Source of the DNA: Prorocentrum cordatum
Lineage: Eukaryota; Sar; Dinophyceae; Prorocentrales; Prorocentraceae
DNA length: 64,000 bases
Assembly: GCA_963575745.1 (NCBI GenBank)
Contig: CAUYUJ010015270.1
Location: 72,501 to 136,500 of the forward strand
Direction of reading: 5' to 3'
Under the pieces are notes generated by a model. The model was not told where the DNA came from. It did not search any database and was given only the letters and a program-made list of their open reading frames with translations. The position numbers were made by a program, and so were the translations under genes. Shown here in pieces: positions 51,952-62,807 of this stretch (position 1 is the stretch's first letter; each line of letters begins with the position of its first letter).

Positions 51952-52902
51952 ATGCATATCTACACCGAGTGTACCGACCAGTTCATCAACGGCAAGCTCG
52001 CCGAGATCGCTCCGATCCCGATCTTCACCATCCATGCGATCAGCGAGGCCGTCATCAAAGAAGTTCCTGCCGAGGAGGCTTTCGCCAGGGTGGTCACCGT
52101 TCATGGGGACCTCAAGGATGTATTCTTGGATAATATCTGCTGGTTAGACGGGTCGATCGAAGATGACAAGGTGATCGAGCAGTCCTCTTACAACCTGGCG
52201 TTGGGAGACCTGGTGTCTTTCGTTGAGGCTGGGGATGGTCGCTCCATCCTGGTCCCAGGGACTGCCATGAATGGCGAGCCGATGCGCGTGGAGGGGGCCC
52301 ACGCGATGGCGTACCTGGACATGGTGACGCAGGTCGAGGACCTCGTGGGGTGCGCGGCGCAGCAGCATGAGAGCATGTACCAGTTGCAGCAGCCCTTGGA
52401 CGAGAACATATTGTTCGGAAAGTGTGTACACACGCAGCGGATGATGGCGCGGATGCTGGTTCGCATCGACGGGCTCTTGAATTCGAGCAAGGTGCACAGC
52501 TTCGAGACGGCTGGCTGGACGTGCAAGCTCGAGCCCCAGAACGTTCGGCAGTTCATCAAAGCGGTGGCGATGATTTCAGGATCCGACGGCCAGCTGCTCC
52601 TCAGGATGATGGCGGACTGCCTCAAGAGGAACAGTGCGACCTGCAAGGGCGTGCTTCCCGAGATGGACGCAGCGTTCGACGCTGCGGGGGCCTACAACGA
52701 GAAGATCGGCAACGTGCTCTTCAGCAGCAGCGACGTGACGAAGGTTGTCAACGCGTACAACGCGCTGCACAAAATCGTCTCCTGCGTGGCGCGGGCTGGG
52801 AAGGTCCTGGAGGTCAAGCCGTGCGTGCAGGAGAACGACGTGACGGCGGAGGCCGTCGCGACAGCGCTCGCCCAGATGGCGAGCGGGCGGTGGCGGACTT
52901 GA
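51952..52902 (+). CDS. cluster B, large helical protein, part 3
   Basis: ATG at 51952 opens MHIYTECTDQFINGKLAEIA. The frame is in the same phase as part 2, from which it is separated by 162 bp that includes the inverted repeat. About 315 residues of mixed helical protein follow: AFARVVTVHGDLKDVFLDNI, DLVGCAAQQHESMYQLQQPL, KAVAMISGSDGQLLLRMMAD, NAYNALHKIVSCVARAGKVL. The frame ends ALAQMASGRWRT and TGA, just as it enters a GGA tract. The last residues may therefore be intronic, with the true continuation at 53988. No domain is recognised. Part 2 and this part may form one protein. Confidence 0.52.
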   Translation: MHIYTECTDQFINGKLAEIAPIPIFTIHAISEAVIKEVPAEEAFARVVTVHGDLKDVFLDNICWLDGSIEDDKVIEQSSYNLALGDLVSFVEAGDGRSILVPGTAMNGEPMRVEGAHAMAYLDMVTQVEDLVGCAAQQHESMYQLQQPLDENILFGKCVHTQRMMARMLVRIDGLLNSSKVHSFETAGWTCKLEPQNVRQFIKAVAMISGSDGQLLLRMMADCLKRNSATCKGVLPEMDAAFDAAGAYNEKIGNVLFSSSDVTKVVNAYNALHKIVSCVARAGKVLEVKPCVQENDVTAEAVATALAQMASGRWRT

Positions 52903-52904
52903 GG

Positions 52905-53987
52905 AAGAGGAGGAGGAGGAGGAGGAGGAGGAGGAGGAGGTGGAGCAAGACGAGGGAGGAGTGAGCAAGATGACGCGGAGCAGGGGGATGAGTCTGGCTC
53001 GGGCAGGAGGAGGAGGGAGCAGCAGTGATGACGCTGGCTGGAGCCGCCACCTCCCTCCCCCCTCCCGCCGCCATCCTCCCCCTGCTCCTTCTCGACCTCC
53101 TCCTCCTCCTCCTCCCTCACCCCTCCCCCTCCTCGTCATCCTCCTCCTCTCCTCCTCTTGTTCCTCGTCCTTCTCCTCCTCGTGCTCCTCCTCCTTCTCC
53201 TCCTCCCTCCTCCCCCCCCTCCTCTTCCTGCTCCCCCCTCCCCCTCTTCCTCCTCCTCCTCCTCCTCCTCCTCCTCCTCCTCCTCCCCCTCCCCCTCCTT
53301 CTCAAGTCCGCCTCCTTCCTCCTCCCTCCCTCCCTCCCTCCCTGCCGCCCCCCCCCTTCCCCCCCGTTCTCCCTGGGGAAAGGCAGGGGGGTGAAGGGGG
53401 GGGGAGGGGGAGACGGGAGTAGGAGATGGATGAACAGGAGGAGGGCGAGGAGGAGAAGGACGAGGAGGGATGAGGGGAGGGAGGAGGAGAGGGATGAGGA
53501 GGAGAAGGACGAGGAGGAGGAGTTGGAGGGCGAGGGAGGAGGAGGAGAGGAGGAGATGAAGGACGAGGGATGAGGAGGAGAGGGATGAGAAGGGATGAGC
53601 AGAGGGAGGAAGAGAAGGACGAGGGGGATGAGGAGGAGGGAGGAGGAGAGGGATGAACAGGAGGGAAGGAGGCGGACTTGAGGAAGAGGAGGAGAAGGAG
53701 GAGGAGGAGGAGGAGGATAATGAGAATGATGAGGAGAATGAGAATGAGGAGGAGAAGGATGAGGAACAAGAGGAGGAGGAGGAGGAGGATGAGGAGGGGG
53801 AGGAGGAGGAGGAGAAGGAGGGTGAGGAGGAGGACGACGATGAGGACGAGGAGGAGGCGCCCCAGGAGGAGGAGATGGATGATGAGGGGGAGGATGAGGA
53901 GCAGGAGAAGGATGAGGAGGGGGAGGGGGACCCCCCCCCCCCCCCCCCCCCCCCCCCCGCCCCCCCCCCCCCCCCCCCCCCCCTTAG
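52905..53987. repeat. polypurine/polypyrimidine tracts with mirrored arms and C-run (proposed intron)
   Basis: GGA units (52905-52960), TCC/CCT units (53050-53380) and again GGA units (53390-53930) follow one another. The string GCGGACTTGAGGAAGAGG occurs at about 52893 and 53673, and a reverse-complement variant occurs near 53300. The two blocks could therefore fold back. A C28-G-C24 run spans 53931-53983 and ends in TTAG at 53984-53987. That is exactly what an extended polypyrimidine tract and acceptor would look like. Confidence 0.75.
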
Positions 53988-54416
53988 GCGAAGGCCCAGC
54001 AGGTGGTGACCATGATCAAAGGCGTGAGCATGCTCCCGTCCTTGAGGCGGGAGCCGTCGGGCCCGCAGCAGGCTCGCGACTTCCTGAAGGCGCGCAAGAC
54101 GGACAAGTCCAAGGACGTGCCCAGCGGGTTCTGGGCTGAATTCCAGCACATCGCCAACGAGGAGCGAGCGGCTCCCGACGACGGCAGCAGCAGCAGAGGC
54201 GGCGGCAGCCAGGCAGGATCGGCGTGCGCGACGCCAACGCCGAAGGCGGCCGCCGCGCTGCTGAACGAGCTGGCTCCTTCGGCGGAGAAGGCCCAGCATG
54301 CCGTGAAGGAGGAGCTCGAGCTCGACGACTCGGCGGTCAGCGTGTGCTCGACGAGGAGGCGCGCCCCGAGCTCGAGCACGCCGCCCTCGGGCCTCAAGCG
54401 CGCTAGGCGCGACTAG
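53988..54416 (+). CDS. cluster B, last exon, basic C-terminus
   Basis: Directly after the TTAG acceptor the frame opens AKAQQVVTMIKGVSMLPSLR, then EPSGPQQARDFLKARKTDKS, FWAEFQHIANEE, a Ser/Gly-rich linker and PSAEKAQHAVKEELELDDSA. It finishes TPPSGLKRARRD and TAG (54414-54416). The C-terminal KRARR is a possible nuclear localisation signal. The exon continues the helical, charged style of parts 1-3. If the 1.1-kb purine/pyrimidine block upstream is an intron, this closes one gene starting at 48962 or 47094. An internal ATG at 54012 would be the alternative start. Confidence 0.5.
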   Translation, partial: AKAQQVVTMIKGVSMLPSLRREPSGPQQARDFLKARKTDKSKDVPSGFWAEFQHIANEERAAPDDGSSSRGGGSQAGSACATPTPKAAAALLNELAPSAEKAQHAVKEELELDDSAVSVCSTRRRAPSSSTPPSGLKRARRD

Positions 54417-54499
54417 CCCAGGCGCCCCGAGCTCGAGCGCTCTGGCTAGCAGCCCAGGCGGCCCAGGCGCCTAGCTGCTCAGCCACCGCGTGGATAAGG

Positions 54500-54841
54500 G
54501 GAGGAATATGGAGGATAATGAGGAGGAGAAGGAGAAGGAGGAGGAGGAGGAGGAGGAAGAGGAGGGGGGGCAGGATGAGGAGGGGGAGGAGGAGGGGGAG
54601 GATATGATGATGAGGAGGGGAAGGATAAGGAGGATGGGGAAGGAAGAGAAGGGACGAGTAGAGGAGGGAGGAGGAGGAGGAGGGGGAGGGGAGGAGGAGG
54701 AGGAGGAGGAGGAGGAGGGGAGGGGGATGGGGGGGAGGGGGGAAGGAGGAGGAGGAGGAGGAGGAGGAGGGACACAGAGAAAGATGAAGAAGATGGGAAA
54801 CACATCAACAAGACAATGCGGAGGAGGAGAAGGATGCAGGA

Positions 54842-54879
<38 letters not shown>

Positions 54880-55060
54880 AATGATGAGGAGGAGAGGAGG
54901 AGGGAGGAGGAGGAGGAGGAGGAGGAGGAGGAGGAGGAGAGGAGGAGGGGGGAGGAGGAGGGAGGAGAGGAGGACAGGAGGAGGAGGAGGAGGAGGAGGA
55001 GGAGGAGGAGGAGGAGGAGGGGGGGAAGCAATGACCCTGGCAGAGGTAGAACGGGAACGA
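54500..55060. repeat. purine-rich GGA/GAA tracts
   Basis: GGA and GAG units dominate most of the interval, with a GA run (GAGAGAGAGAGA) near 54847-54877 and AAAGATGAAG-type interruptions near 54780-54830. Both strands give long Glu/Arg or Ser/Leu/Pro-rich frames that I treat as artefacts. Confidence 0.85.
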
Positions 55061-55715
55061 GGTAGAGGTGGTGGTGGAAGAAGAGGGGTCAAGGGATGAG
55101 GAGGAACACGATCAGATGAAGGACAAAGGAAGTGGCATCGCGGAAAGGCTGTGCTGTCGGCTGGTTTTTAGTGGGCCGCCTTGCCCACTGCGAGGCTGCC
55201 TCGCGAGTGGGCGCGGGAACCGCCGCTGCCCATGCTTTGGTCGGGCGGCGGCGAGGCGGCGCTGGAGGTGCCCTGGGCGCCAGGGCTCACAGGATAAAAA
55301 TCAGGGTGCTCTTTTTTTTTCGCAAGGGTAAAGGGGGCAGCGAGTAAATTGACTAGGAGAGAAAGAAGAGGAGAGGAGACAACGGAGGAAGAGGAGAGGA
55401 TGGTGGAGGGAGAAAGGTGGGAGCAAGATAGAGATGAGAACGACAGCTAGGAGGAGGGGGGGGCCAGGGGGAGGAAGAGGAGGAGAGATGAATAAGGTGG
55501 AGGAGGAACAAGAAGAGGTGGAGGATGCCGATCATATGTGTGATTGTGCTTAGCTGGGCCCGATTTCATCGACGCCTCACGGCTGCGATCAAGTAGCAAA
55601 CGACCCCAACCGTCCCCCATTTAGAAACTTGCCGTGGTAACTATCGTAGTTTCGAATGTTCGGGCTCGCGCGCTCCATCGATGTACTTCGGCGCGTGTCG
55701 GAAAGGGTGAGCTGG
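55061..55715. other. no supportable gene
   Basis: A T-run (55311-55320) and moderately GC-rich sequence, then purine-rich (GGAGGAGG) to about 55515. Nothing recognised. Confidence 0.45.
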
Positions 55716-55717
55716 TT

Positions 55718-55803
55718 CAGAAACGCGTTGAACCAAGATCGAGTTGCTTCAGAAACGCGTTGAACCAAGATCGAGTTGCTTCAGAAAAGCGTTGAACCAA
55801 CAT
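55718..55803. repeat. 32-bp tandem repeat, about 2.7 copies
   Basis: CAGAAACGCGTTGAACCAAG followed by ATCGAGTTGCTT recurs at 55718, 55750 and 55782, exactly 32 bp apart. The last copy diverges after GTTGAACCAA. Confidence 0.93.
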
Positions 55804-55999
55804 GTGCATTCTAACACCGGTGTCGTTCATGAGTGTCTTCGCCATTTCTCTTGCTGTAGGGTCTTGCGCCACCCAGTGTTCTCTTGCTTTCGGGTCTTTC
55901 GCCGCCCCGCCGTCTTGACGGCAGAAGTGAAAACAGAAGTGTCGCCCAGGGTCGTCTTGACGTTCTGCCCCCCCTATAGTTCTGACCCTTCGGCCAGAC

Positions 56000-58431
56000 T
56001 CAACTCTTGAACATCGTCGTCGCTGGTGCCATCTTCGTCATTGTCGCAGACGTTGCCGACGTCATCTTGTCATCGCGCACGTCCGAGTATCGTCAGCGCC
56101 TTCATGTTCAGCAGAGCATCGGCAGTGAGGATGCCATCATCGATGTCGTCATCGGTGGCGCCGCCGTCCCCCGCATCATGAGTTTTGCCAAGTTACCTGC
56201 GGGTGGGTGGGTGGGATGTTTGCAAGAGCGTGGGAGGTGGTCAGGCGCGGTGCAAAATAGTCAACTGCACCACGTAGATTGCACGGCATATATTGCACAA
56301 CCTAGATTCTCCTGTCTAGAAGAAAAATAGATTATACCCACCCCCGCCCCGGAGTTAACGGGTCACCTTTTCGTGCTGCAATTTACATATGTTTCTGCCC
56401 ATCGTCCATCCTACTTGTGAGTTCATACTATCCCAGCCAGGCCGGCATCACTCCCCCCCGACATCCTCTGCAACGCATATTATGCGCGCGCTCTCGTTTA
56501 TCAAAAGCCATAACGTCCCAAAAGTCCCTTGCAAAAAATAGGACCAAGTGTACACGCGCGCGTCGTCGCGCGCGCATGCCGAAATCCTTCAAAAACCATA
56601 GAATTCGGAAGGCTCTCAGAATCGAGCGTCCAAACAAACATACAAAATACCGGGTTTCGCAACACTGATGTGCCCAACAAAATTACGCGCGCGCGCTCTT
56701 GCGACATCAAAAGAAATCCCTCGGTTTTTTCTCCCGAATTTCAAGACATGCTACCAAGCGGGCTTCGCGCGCGCGCATGTCGAAATCTTTCGGGCGCCCT
56801 TGCGCGCGTGCCGTCGCGAGAATGTTCCGCAACAAATGAGACGAAGTGCGCGTGCGCGCGTCGTCGCGCGCGCATACCAACATCCTTCAAAAACCTTCGG
56901 TGTCGGAGGGATTTCAAAATCGAGTCCCAAAGAACATACAAAACACATGGTTTCGCAACACGTATTTTCAACAAAAGCGTGTGCGCGCGCTGTTGCGTCG
57001 TTGTCGTCGTCGTCGCCGTCCTCCCTCCTCCCTCGTCGTCGACGTCGTCGTCGTCGTCCTCTGTCTTTCCTCGTCGTCGTCGTCGTCTTGGCGTCGTCGT
57101 CGTTCCCGCCGTCGTTGTCGCTGTGTTCGTCCTTCCTCCCTCGTCGTCTTCGTCGGCGTTTCGTCGTTGTCCCTCGTATTTCGTCGCCGTCGTCGTCGTC
57201 GTCGTCGTCCTCCTTCCTCCCTCCTTCCTCGTCGTTGTCGTCGATGGCGTCGCCGTCCTCCCTCCTTCTTCGTCGTTCGCGTCGTCGCCGTCCTCCCTCC
57301 TCCCTCGTCGTGGTCGTCGTTGCCGCCGTCGTCGCCGTCCTCCCTCCTCCCTCGTCGTCGTCGTTTTCATTGGCGACGTCGTCGGCGTCGTCGTCGGCGT
57401 CGTCGTTTTCGTCGTCGTCGTCGTCGGCGTCGTCGTCGTCGTCGGCGTCGTCGTCGTCGTTGTCATCGCCGTCGTCGTCGTCGGCGTCGGCGTCGTCGTC
57501 GGTGTCGTCGTCGTCGTCGTTGTCAGCGTCGTCGAAGTCGTTGGAGGCGCCCTCAGTGTCGTCGTCGTCGTTGTTGTCGGCGGCGTCGTCGTCGTTGTCG
57601 CTGTTGTCGTCGGCGTCGGTGTCGCTGCCAAGTGCCAGTTGGTACCCACCGTCACGGCACGGTCATAAGAGGTTTTGCAAACCAAGTTGCGGGTGGGTGG
57701 GTGGGATGTCTGCGCGAGCAGTGGAGTGGACAAATCACTGCGAGCAGAAATTAATTCTCTTTTTATATAAAAAACATAATAGGATATGCCCCCCCGGCGG
57801 TATCGCTACCCTCTTCGGGTATGTAAATCATATATGATGATGACCGCATGTCCATCCTAAGTACGAATTTGCACTATCCCAGGGGGGTCGGTATCCCCCC
57901 CTGAGGGTTCATAAAAAAACACTATGCGGTGACACTTTTTGTTCTAGCATAGCACTTTTTCGCGAATCCCTTGCAAAAGATGGGACGAAGTGCACACGCG
58001 CGCGTCGTCGCGCGCGCATGCCGAAATCCTTCAAAAACCTTCGGTCCTGGAAGGATGTCGCAATCGATTTTCCAAAACACATACAAAAACACAGGGTTTC
58101 GCAACACTGATGTGCTAAAAAAGCTTCCGCGCGAGCTCTTGCGAAATCTTAAGAAAACCATAGTTGCCAATAGTTTCACAACATGCTATTAAACGGGCTT
58201 CGCGCGCGCGCATGTCGAAATCTGTCGAACGCACTTGCGCGTGTGCCGTCGCGAGAATCCTCTGCAAAAAATGGGACGAAGTGCAGACGCGCGCGTCGTC
58301 GCGCGTGTATGCCGAAAACCTTCAAAACTCTTTGGGTTCAGAAGGATTTCAAAATCGTGTGTCCAAAAAACCTACAACAACACAAGGTTTCGCAGCACGG
58401 GTTTTCAACAAAAGCGTGCGCGCGCGCTCTT

Positions 58432-58472
<41 letters not shown>

Positions 58473-59285
58473 CTCCCTCCTCCCGCGTCGTCGTCGTCGT
58501 GGTCGCCTTCGTCGTCCTTTGTCTTTCCTCGTGTTCGTCGTCGTCGTCCTCTTTGGCGTCGTGGTCGTTTCCGTCGTCGGTGTTGCCGTGGTCGTCCTTC
58601 CTCCTCCTCCCTCGTCGTCGTCGTCGTCGTCGTCGGCGTGTCGTCGTCGTCCCTCCTATTTCGTCGCCGTCGTCGTCGTCGCCGTTGTCGTCGTCGTCTT
58701 CCCTCCTCCCTCGTCGTTGTCGTCGTCGGCGCCGCCGTCCTTCCTCCTTCTTCGTCGTTCGCGTCGTCGCCGTCCTCCCTCCTCCCTCGTCGTTGTCGCC
58801 GTTGTCGTCGTTGTCGCCGTCGGCGTCCTTCCTGCTCCCTCGTCGTCGTCATCGTCGGCGACGTCGTCGTCGTCTTCGTCGTCGTCGGCGTCGGCGCCGT
58901 TGTCGTCGTCGAAGTCGTCGGAGACGTCGTCGATGTCGTCGTAGTCGCCGTCGTCGTCGTCGTCGTCGTCGTCGTCGGCGTCGTTGACGTCGTCGTCGTC
59001 GTCGTCGGTGTCGTCGTTGTCGTCGTCGAAGTCGTTGGAGACGTCGTCGGTGTCGTCGTAGTCGGTGTCGGCGGCGCCGTCGTCGTTGTTGTCGCTGTCG
59101 TCGTCGGCGTCGGTGTCGTGGCCAAGTGTGATGTGGTACGTACCGTCACGGTCTTGTCTTAAGAGGTCTTGCGACCAAGTTGCGGGTGGGAGGGTGGGAT
59201 GTTTGCACGAGCAGTGGAGAGGACAGCTTCAAGACGGTCAAATATTAATTGCACCACATAGGTTGCACCACAACGATTGCTGGAA
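56000..59285. repeat. composite repeat array 2
   Basis: Three copies of the composite family, one degenerate (56000-56200) and two good (about 56210-57650 and 57650-59130). Landmarks in order: 14-bp units (three at 56267-56308, two at 59251-59278), box A at 56541 and 57984, box B at 56841 and 58275, (TCG)n tracts at 56996-57615 and 58431-59115, and the AAGTGCCAGTTGGTACCCAC / AAGTGTGATGTGGTACGTAC block at 57630 and 59124. Unit length is about 1.44 kb. Frames read through the triplet tracts are not genes. Confidence 0.85.
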
Positions 59286-59308
59286 ACACACTGTTTGGGG
59301 TCAATGGT

Positions 59309-59510
59309 GGCTCACATGTTGAAAAGGGACCGCACTCCATCCTTGAAGTTTCTGCAGACGTTTCAGACGAGTGTGCGGGGCGCTAAGGTGAGAGCCACAT
59401 TTTGAAAACGGCACGCCCTCAATCCGTGAAACAGTTGCAATCTTGTAAGACGAATGCGCGCGGCTCTGAGGCGAGAGCCACATTTTGAAAACCACCCGCC
59501 ATCCATGCAT
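59309..59510. repeat. 83-bp tandem repeat, three copies
   Basis: GAGCCACATTTTGAAAACGG or GGCTCACATGTTGAAAAGGG begins copies at 59309, 59392 and 59475, at 83-bp spacing. Between them CGAGTGTGCGGGGCGCTAAG and CGAATGCGCGCGGCTCTGAG are shared. Confidence 0.88.
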
Positions 59511-59519
59511 GACAAAGTT

Positions 59520-61198
59520 GAAAATATCAAAATCCAGTGCCATAATTAGCGAGGAAGTCTCAGGCGAAATGCCCAGCACGCCCTACCAACTCGCCTGGGG
59601 GTGCGACAGGGAGGAATTGTTTATAAGAAAAAGGGATGGAAGAGGAGGAGGAGGAGGAGGAGGAGGAGGAACAGCGAGGGCGCAATCCCTCTGCACGGTC
59701 CCGCGTTCTGCAGCCCCCCGCCCAGCAGAGTCGCCGGGGTGCGGCCCAGCAGCCCCCTCCCTTGCGCGTGGGCGCGAGGAGGGCCCCGCGCTGCGGGCGA
59801 TGCGTTCTCTTGCGACGCGTCCCTCACTTTTCGACCTCTGGCCCTGTCCGGCGTCGCGCTCTCTCGGCTGCGCGGCTCGCCATGAGGCAGGCGGGTCCTG
59901 AGAGAAACAGGTCCCCAGGTTGGCTCACCGTTTTCGAGCTCCCGGGGCCCTCCCCGCGCCCCTGGCCTTCAAGAAACTGCTCAGGATGAAGAGAGGGTCC
60001 CGGGGGAAGGCCCTGAGGTCCGGGCCCGTTCCCCTCGGGACCCGTCTCTTCCATGGTGGTGAGCGGTGTCGGAGGCAAGTTCGCGGGGATCCGTGCTTGC
60101 TTCAGCGAGTCACGACTGCAGGGTGGGGAGGGAGAGCCGAGCAGAGGCAGCAGAAGCTCAAGCCGCCTCCGCGCGGCGGCCACGCGAGCTCTCGGGCGTT
60201 CAAGGCCGCACGCCCTCCCCTGACCCCATCGCGTGGTGGGAAAAAACCAACGACGGAGAGTGTCAGGTAATGTTCGCCTTCCAGAGGCGCGTCTTCCGGG
60301 CCCATGGGGCCGTCAGAAGACCATTCGGGGAAGTGGTCTGGAGGTCGACGGCGCGAGCAAAGTCACGGCGCCGGAGGTCTGGGTCCAGGGGCCCGTCTCG
60401 GGCCTCGGGGGCCCGCGTCGCGCAGCGCACGCGGGAGACAAGAGCGGAGATCGTTCCAGATTGGTCGATCCGCGTGGGGTCAGACGCCAGAGCTGACGTC
60501 GTCACGGCAGGATTCTGATGTATTCCGTCGTTCTATTTGCCTTCGACCTCCAGTCTGTCTTCCCTACGGTTGCCCAGCGGTGGCCCAGCGTGGATGTATT
60601 TGTGCGGTGGGGGTGGCGATCGGGGTGATTGTTTTTGCTTGCTTGCACTCATCCCTCCGCGCTTCCCTCCCTAGGAAGGCCCAAGGGTGGCCCAGTGGGG
60701 AACACTCGAATGTGGGCGGGGCGAGCACAGCGGCAGCGCCCATGCTTCCTTGCTCCTATGCCAGACCTTCCCCCCAGCCCCTCCGCTTTTCCCTCCCTGC
60801 AAAGGTCCAGGGGTAGCCCTGGGTAGGGATCTGTCGGGGGGCCTGGCAGAGGGGGCGCTGCTCCTCCTGTGGCACGCCTGCACCCAGCCCTCCGCCCCCC
60901 CCACCCTTGCCCTTCCCCGTAGACCCCCGACGTCGTCACGATTAGTTTCTGGCATCAACCCCTGAAGGGCTGGGGCCCATTCCCTGGGGCCGGGCTTTTG
61001 TCCTGAGCCGTTCCCGACCCTCCTGCGCTGGTGCTCGTCTTGAGTGGGGCACTGCGCGCTCGTCTTCTTCCTCCTGCCTCTCACCTCCTCCTCCCTCCTG
61101 CATCTCACCTCCTCCTCTCTGGGCCTGCCTGCCAGCCTGCCTCTCCTGGCCTGCCTGCCTGCCATCCTGCCTCCTACGTCGTCGTCCTACGCTTCGCC
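59520..61198. other. no supportable gene; weak 125-bp repeat
   Basis: A (GGA)n run lies at about 59640-59670. The string CTTCCCTCCCTAGGAAGGCC recurs in variant form near 60663 and 60788 (about 125 bp apart), with a weaker copy near 60550. Open frames are Pro/Arg/Ala-rich. Confidence 0.45.
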
Positions 61199-61199
61199 A

Positions 61200-61905
61200 T
61201 CCCTGGGGAGCTACAATCTACGAAAATGTCGCCACCTTCGAGGGCTGCTGGCGGGTACAAAGTATATTTAGTGACGCCCTATGCAGATTCAGAATTGACC
61301 TCACTATCCCTGGGGGGAACTGAGATCTGCGAAACTGTCGGCAGCTTCGAGGGCTGCTGGGGGGTCCAGCATAATGACGTCCTACGCAGATTTAGATTGA
61401 CCTCACCGTCCCTGGGAGGGGGCTGCGATCTTCGGAACTGTCGCAGACTGCTGGGAGCTCCAACACAGTGACATCTTACGCAGATGCAGATTCGACCTCA
61501 CCGTCCCCGGAGGGCTGCGATCTGCGGACCTGTCGCCACGTTCGAGGGCTGCTGGGGGGTCCAGCACAGTAGCGTCCTACTCAGATCCAGACTAAACCTC
61601 ATCATCCCTGAGCTGGCTGCGCTCTGCGAAACAGTCGCCACTTTCGTGGGCTGCTGGGGGGACCAGCACAGTGACATCCTACGCAGATTGAGATTGAACC
61701 TCACCGTCCCTAGGAGGGGGCTGCGATCTGTGGAACTGTCGGAAAATTCGATGGCTGCTGAGGGGTCAGCACCGTAGCGTCCTTCGCAGTTTCAGATTGC
61801 ACCTCACCATTCCTGGCGGGCTGCGATCTGCCGACCAGTCAGCAGCTTCGAGGGCTGCTGGGGGGTCCAGCACAGCGATGTCCTACACGGACTCAAATTT
61901 GTCCA
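61200..61905. repeat. tandem repeat, about 100-bp unit, seven copies
   Basis: Landmark AGGGCTGCTGG occurs at 61241, 61350, 61445 (variant), 61545, 61647 (variant), 61751 (variant) and 61851. Each copy also has GTCCAGCACAGTGACATCCT, CTACGCAGAT and a DRY-like TTGACCTCACCGTCCC. Unit length varies from 95 to 109 bp. Some plus frames read ordered protein through it (EGCWGVQHSSVLLRSRLNLI), so transcription or coding is possible but unproved. Confidence 0.88.
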
Positions 61906-62590
61906 TTCTCGCGGGCCGCCCAGAGACCCTGCGGCGCGCTTGAGGGCGCTTAGCTCCCGCACTGAAAGATGCAGGAAGAAAGCGGATAAGCTTGCGGGCG
62001 AGTTCGGCCTCGCTTGCTTCTTGCATTAGCTATAGACAGTTGATATTTCGGAGTGCCAGGGCGCCATGGCACTGGCCGCACTGCTTGTCCATCCTGCCAC
62101 TTGGCAAAACATCATAATACTCCTTCCTCGCACTTGTGTTGTCGCCCTCTTCCTCCTTTCACCGTCGCACAGCTGGTGTCGCGTTAATGTTCGGCCCCTA
62201 TGATGTCTTTCTCCTGCTCCGCGTTCCCACCCCATATACTCTTCGAGCCTGGTGCCTCCGTTTTCATCCTTATGGTGTTGTCCTGTGAGTCGTACAACGT
62301 GCGCGCTTCCCACGTAGCTTGCACAACCAATCAGATTTCATGTGTTGTCATCAGCCGTACGACTCTGGCCCAACTCCTCATGCCACAAACTGCAAATGGA
62401 TTGGATACGTCGCAGGGTATTTGTTCACAGTCCCGAGGCCCGGTCAGGGTCCCCAAGGGTGCCGGAAATGGCGGAAAACCTCCCGCCGTGAATTTTTGAT
62501 GAGTTGAGAGGGTTGGGGTCCCACCCTCTGGTCGCCACAAACCTCCCCCTCTCCGAGGCCGTTTTGGCCCCTCCGAGGCCGTTTTTGCCA
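61906..62590. other. no supportable gene
   Basis: Short open frames only. At about 62500-62600 CCGAGGCCGTTTTGGCCCCT and CCGAGGCCGTTTTTGCC form a short tandem pair ahead of the proposed exon. Confidence 0.4.
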
Positions 62591-62619
62591 TACTTCGGAT
62601 CAGGCGCAGCAGCAGCAGC

Positions 62620-62781
62620 ATGCGGCGGTCGCGCTGCCCGTGGCAGCTGCTGGCCCCGCTCGCACGCCTGCCGCGGGCGTCGGTCCCGTCCGGGCTGGCC
62701 CCGGCCGACGTCATCGCTGGCCTGCGCACCGGCGACCGCGTGCTCTCGGCGATCGATTTCGACCATTGTGGGCCTCCCAGG
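62620..62781 (+). CDS. possible upstream exon of the J-domain gene
   Basis: The frame from ATG 62620 reads MRRSRCPWQLLAPLARLPRA then GLAPADVIAGLRTGDRVLSA and IDFDHCG. It could begin a signal-anchor or be unrelated. CAG|GTGGGA at about 62781 is a plausible donor. The following 240 bp contain tandem CATCGCCGATGCATCGGCG palindromes and read as non-coding, ending near a CAG before the next exon. The link to the J-domain gene is only by position and strand. Confidence 0.3.
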
Positions 62782-62807
62782 TGGGATCCGAGTAGATGGG
62801 GTCGGGG

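Noticed and set aside
53136-54299. A 387-codon minus-strand frame rich in Ser, Pro and Leu.
   Set aside because: It is the reverse reading of GGA/TCC tracts and overlaps the better-supported exon at 53988-54416.
62620-62781. A Hint/intein-type domain from the string VIAGLRTGDRVLS.
   Set aside because: Only one strand-like match is present and no N-terminal Cys, TxxH or C-terminal His-Asn motif follows.
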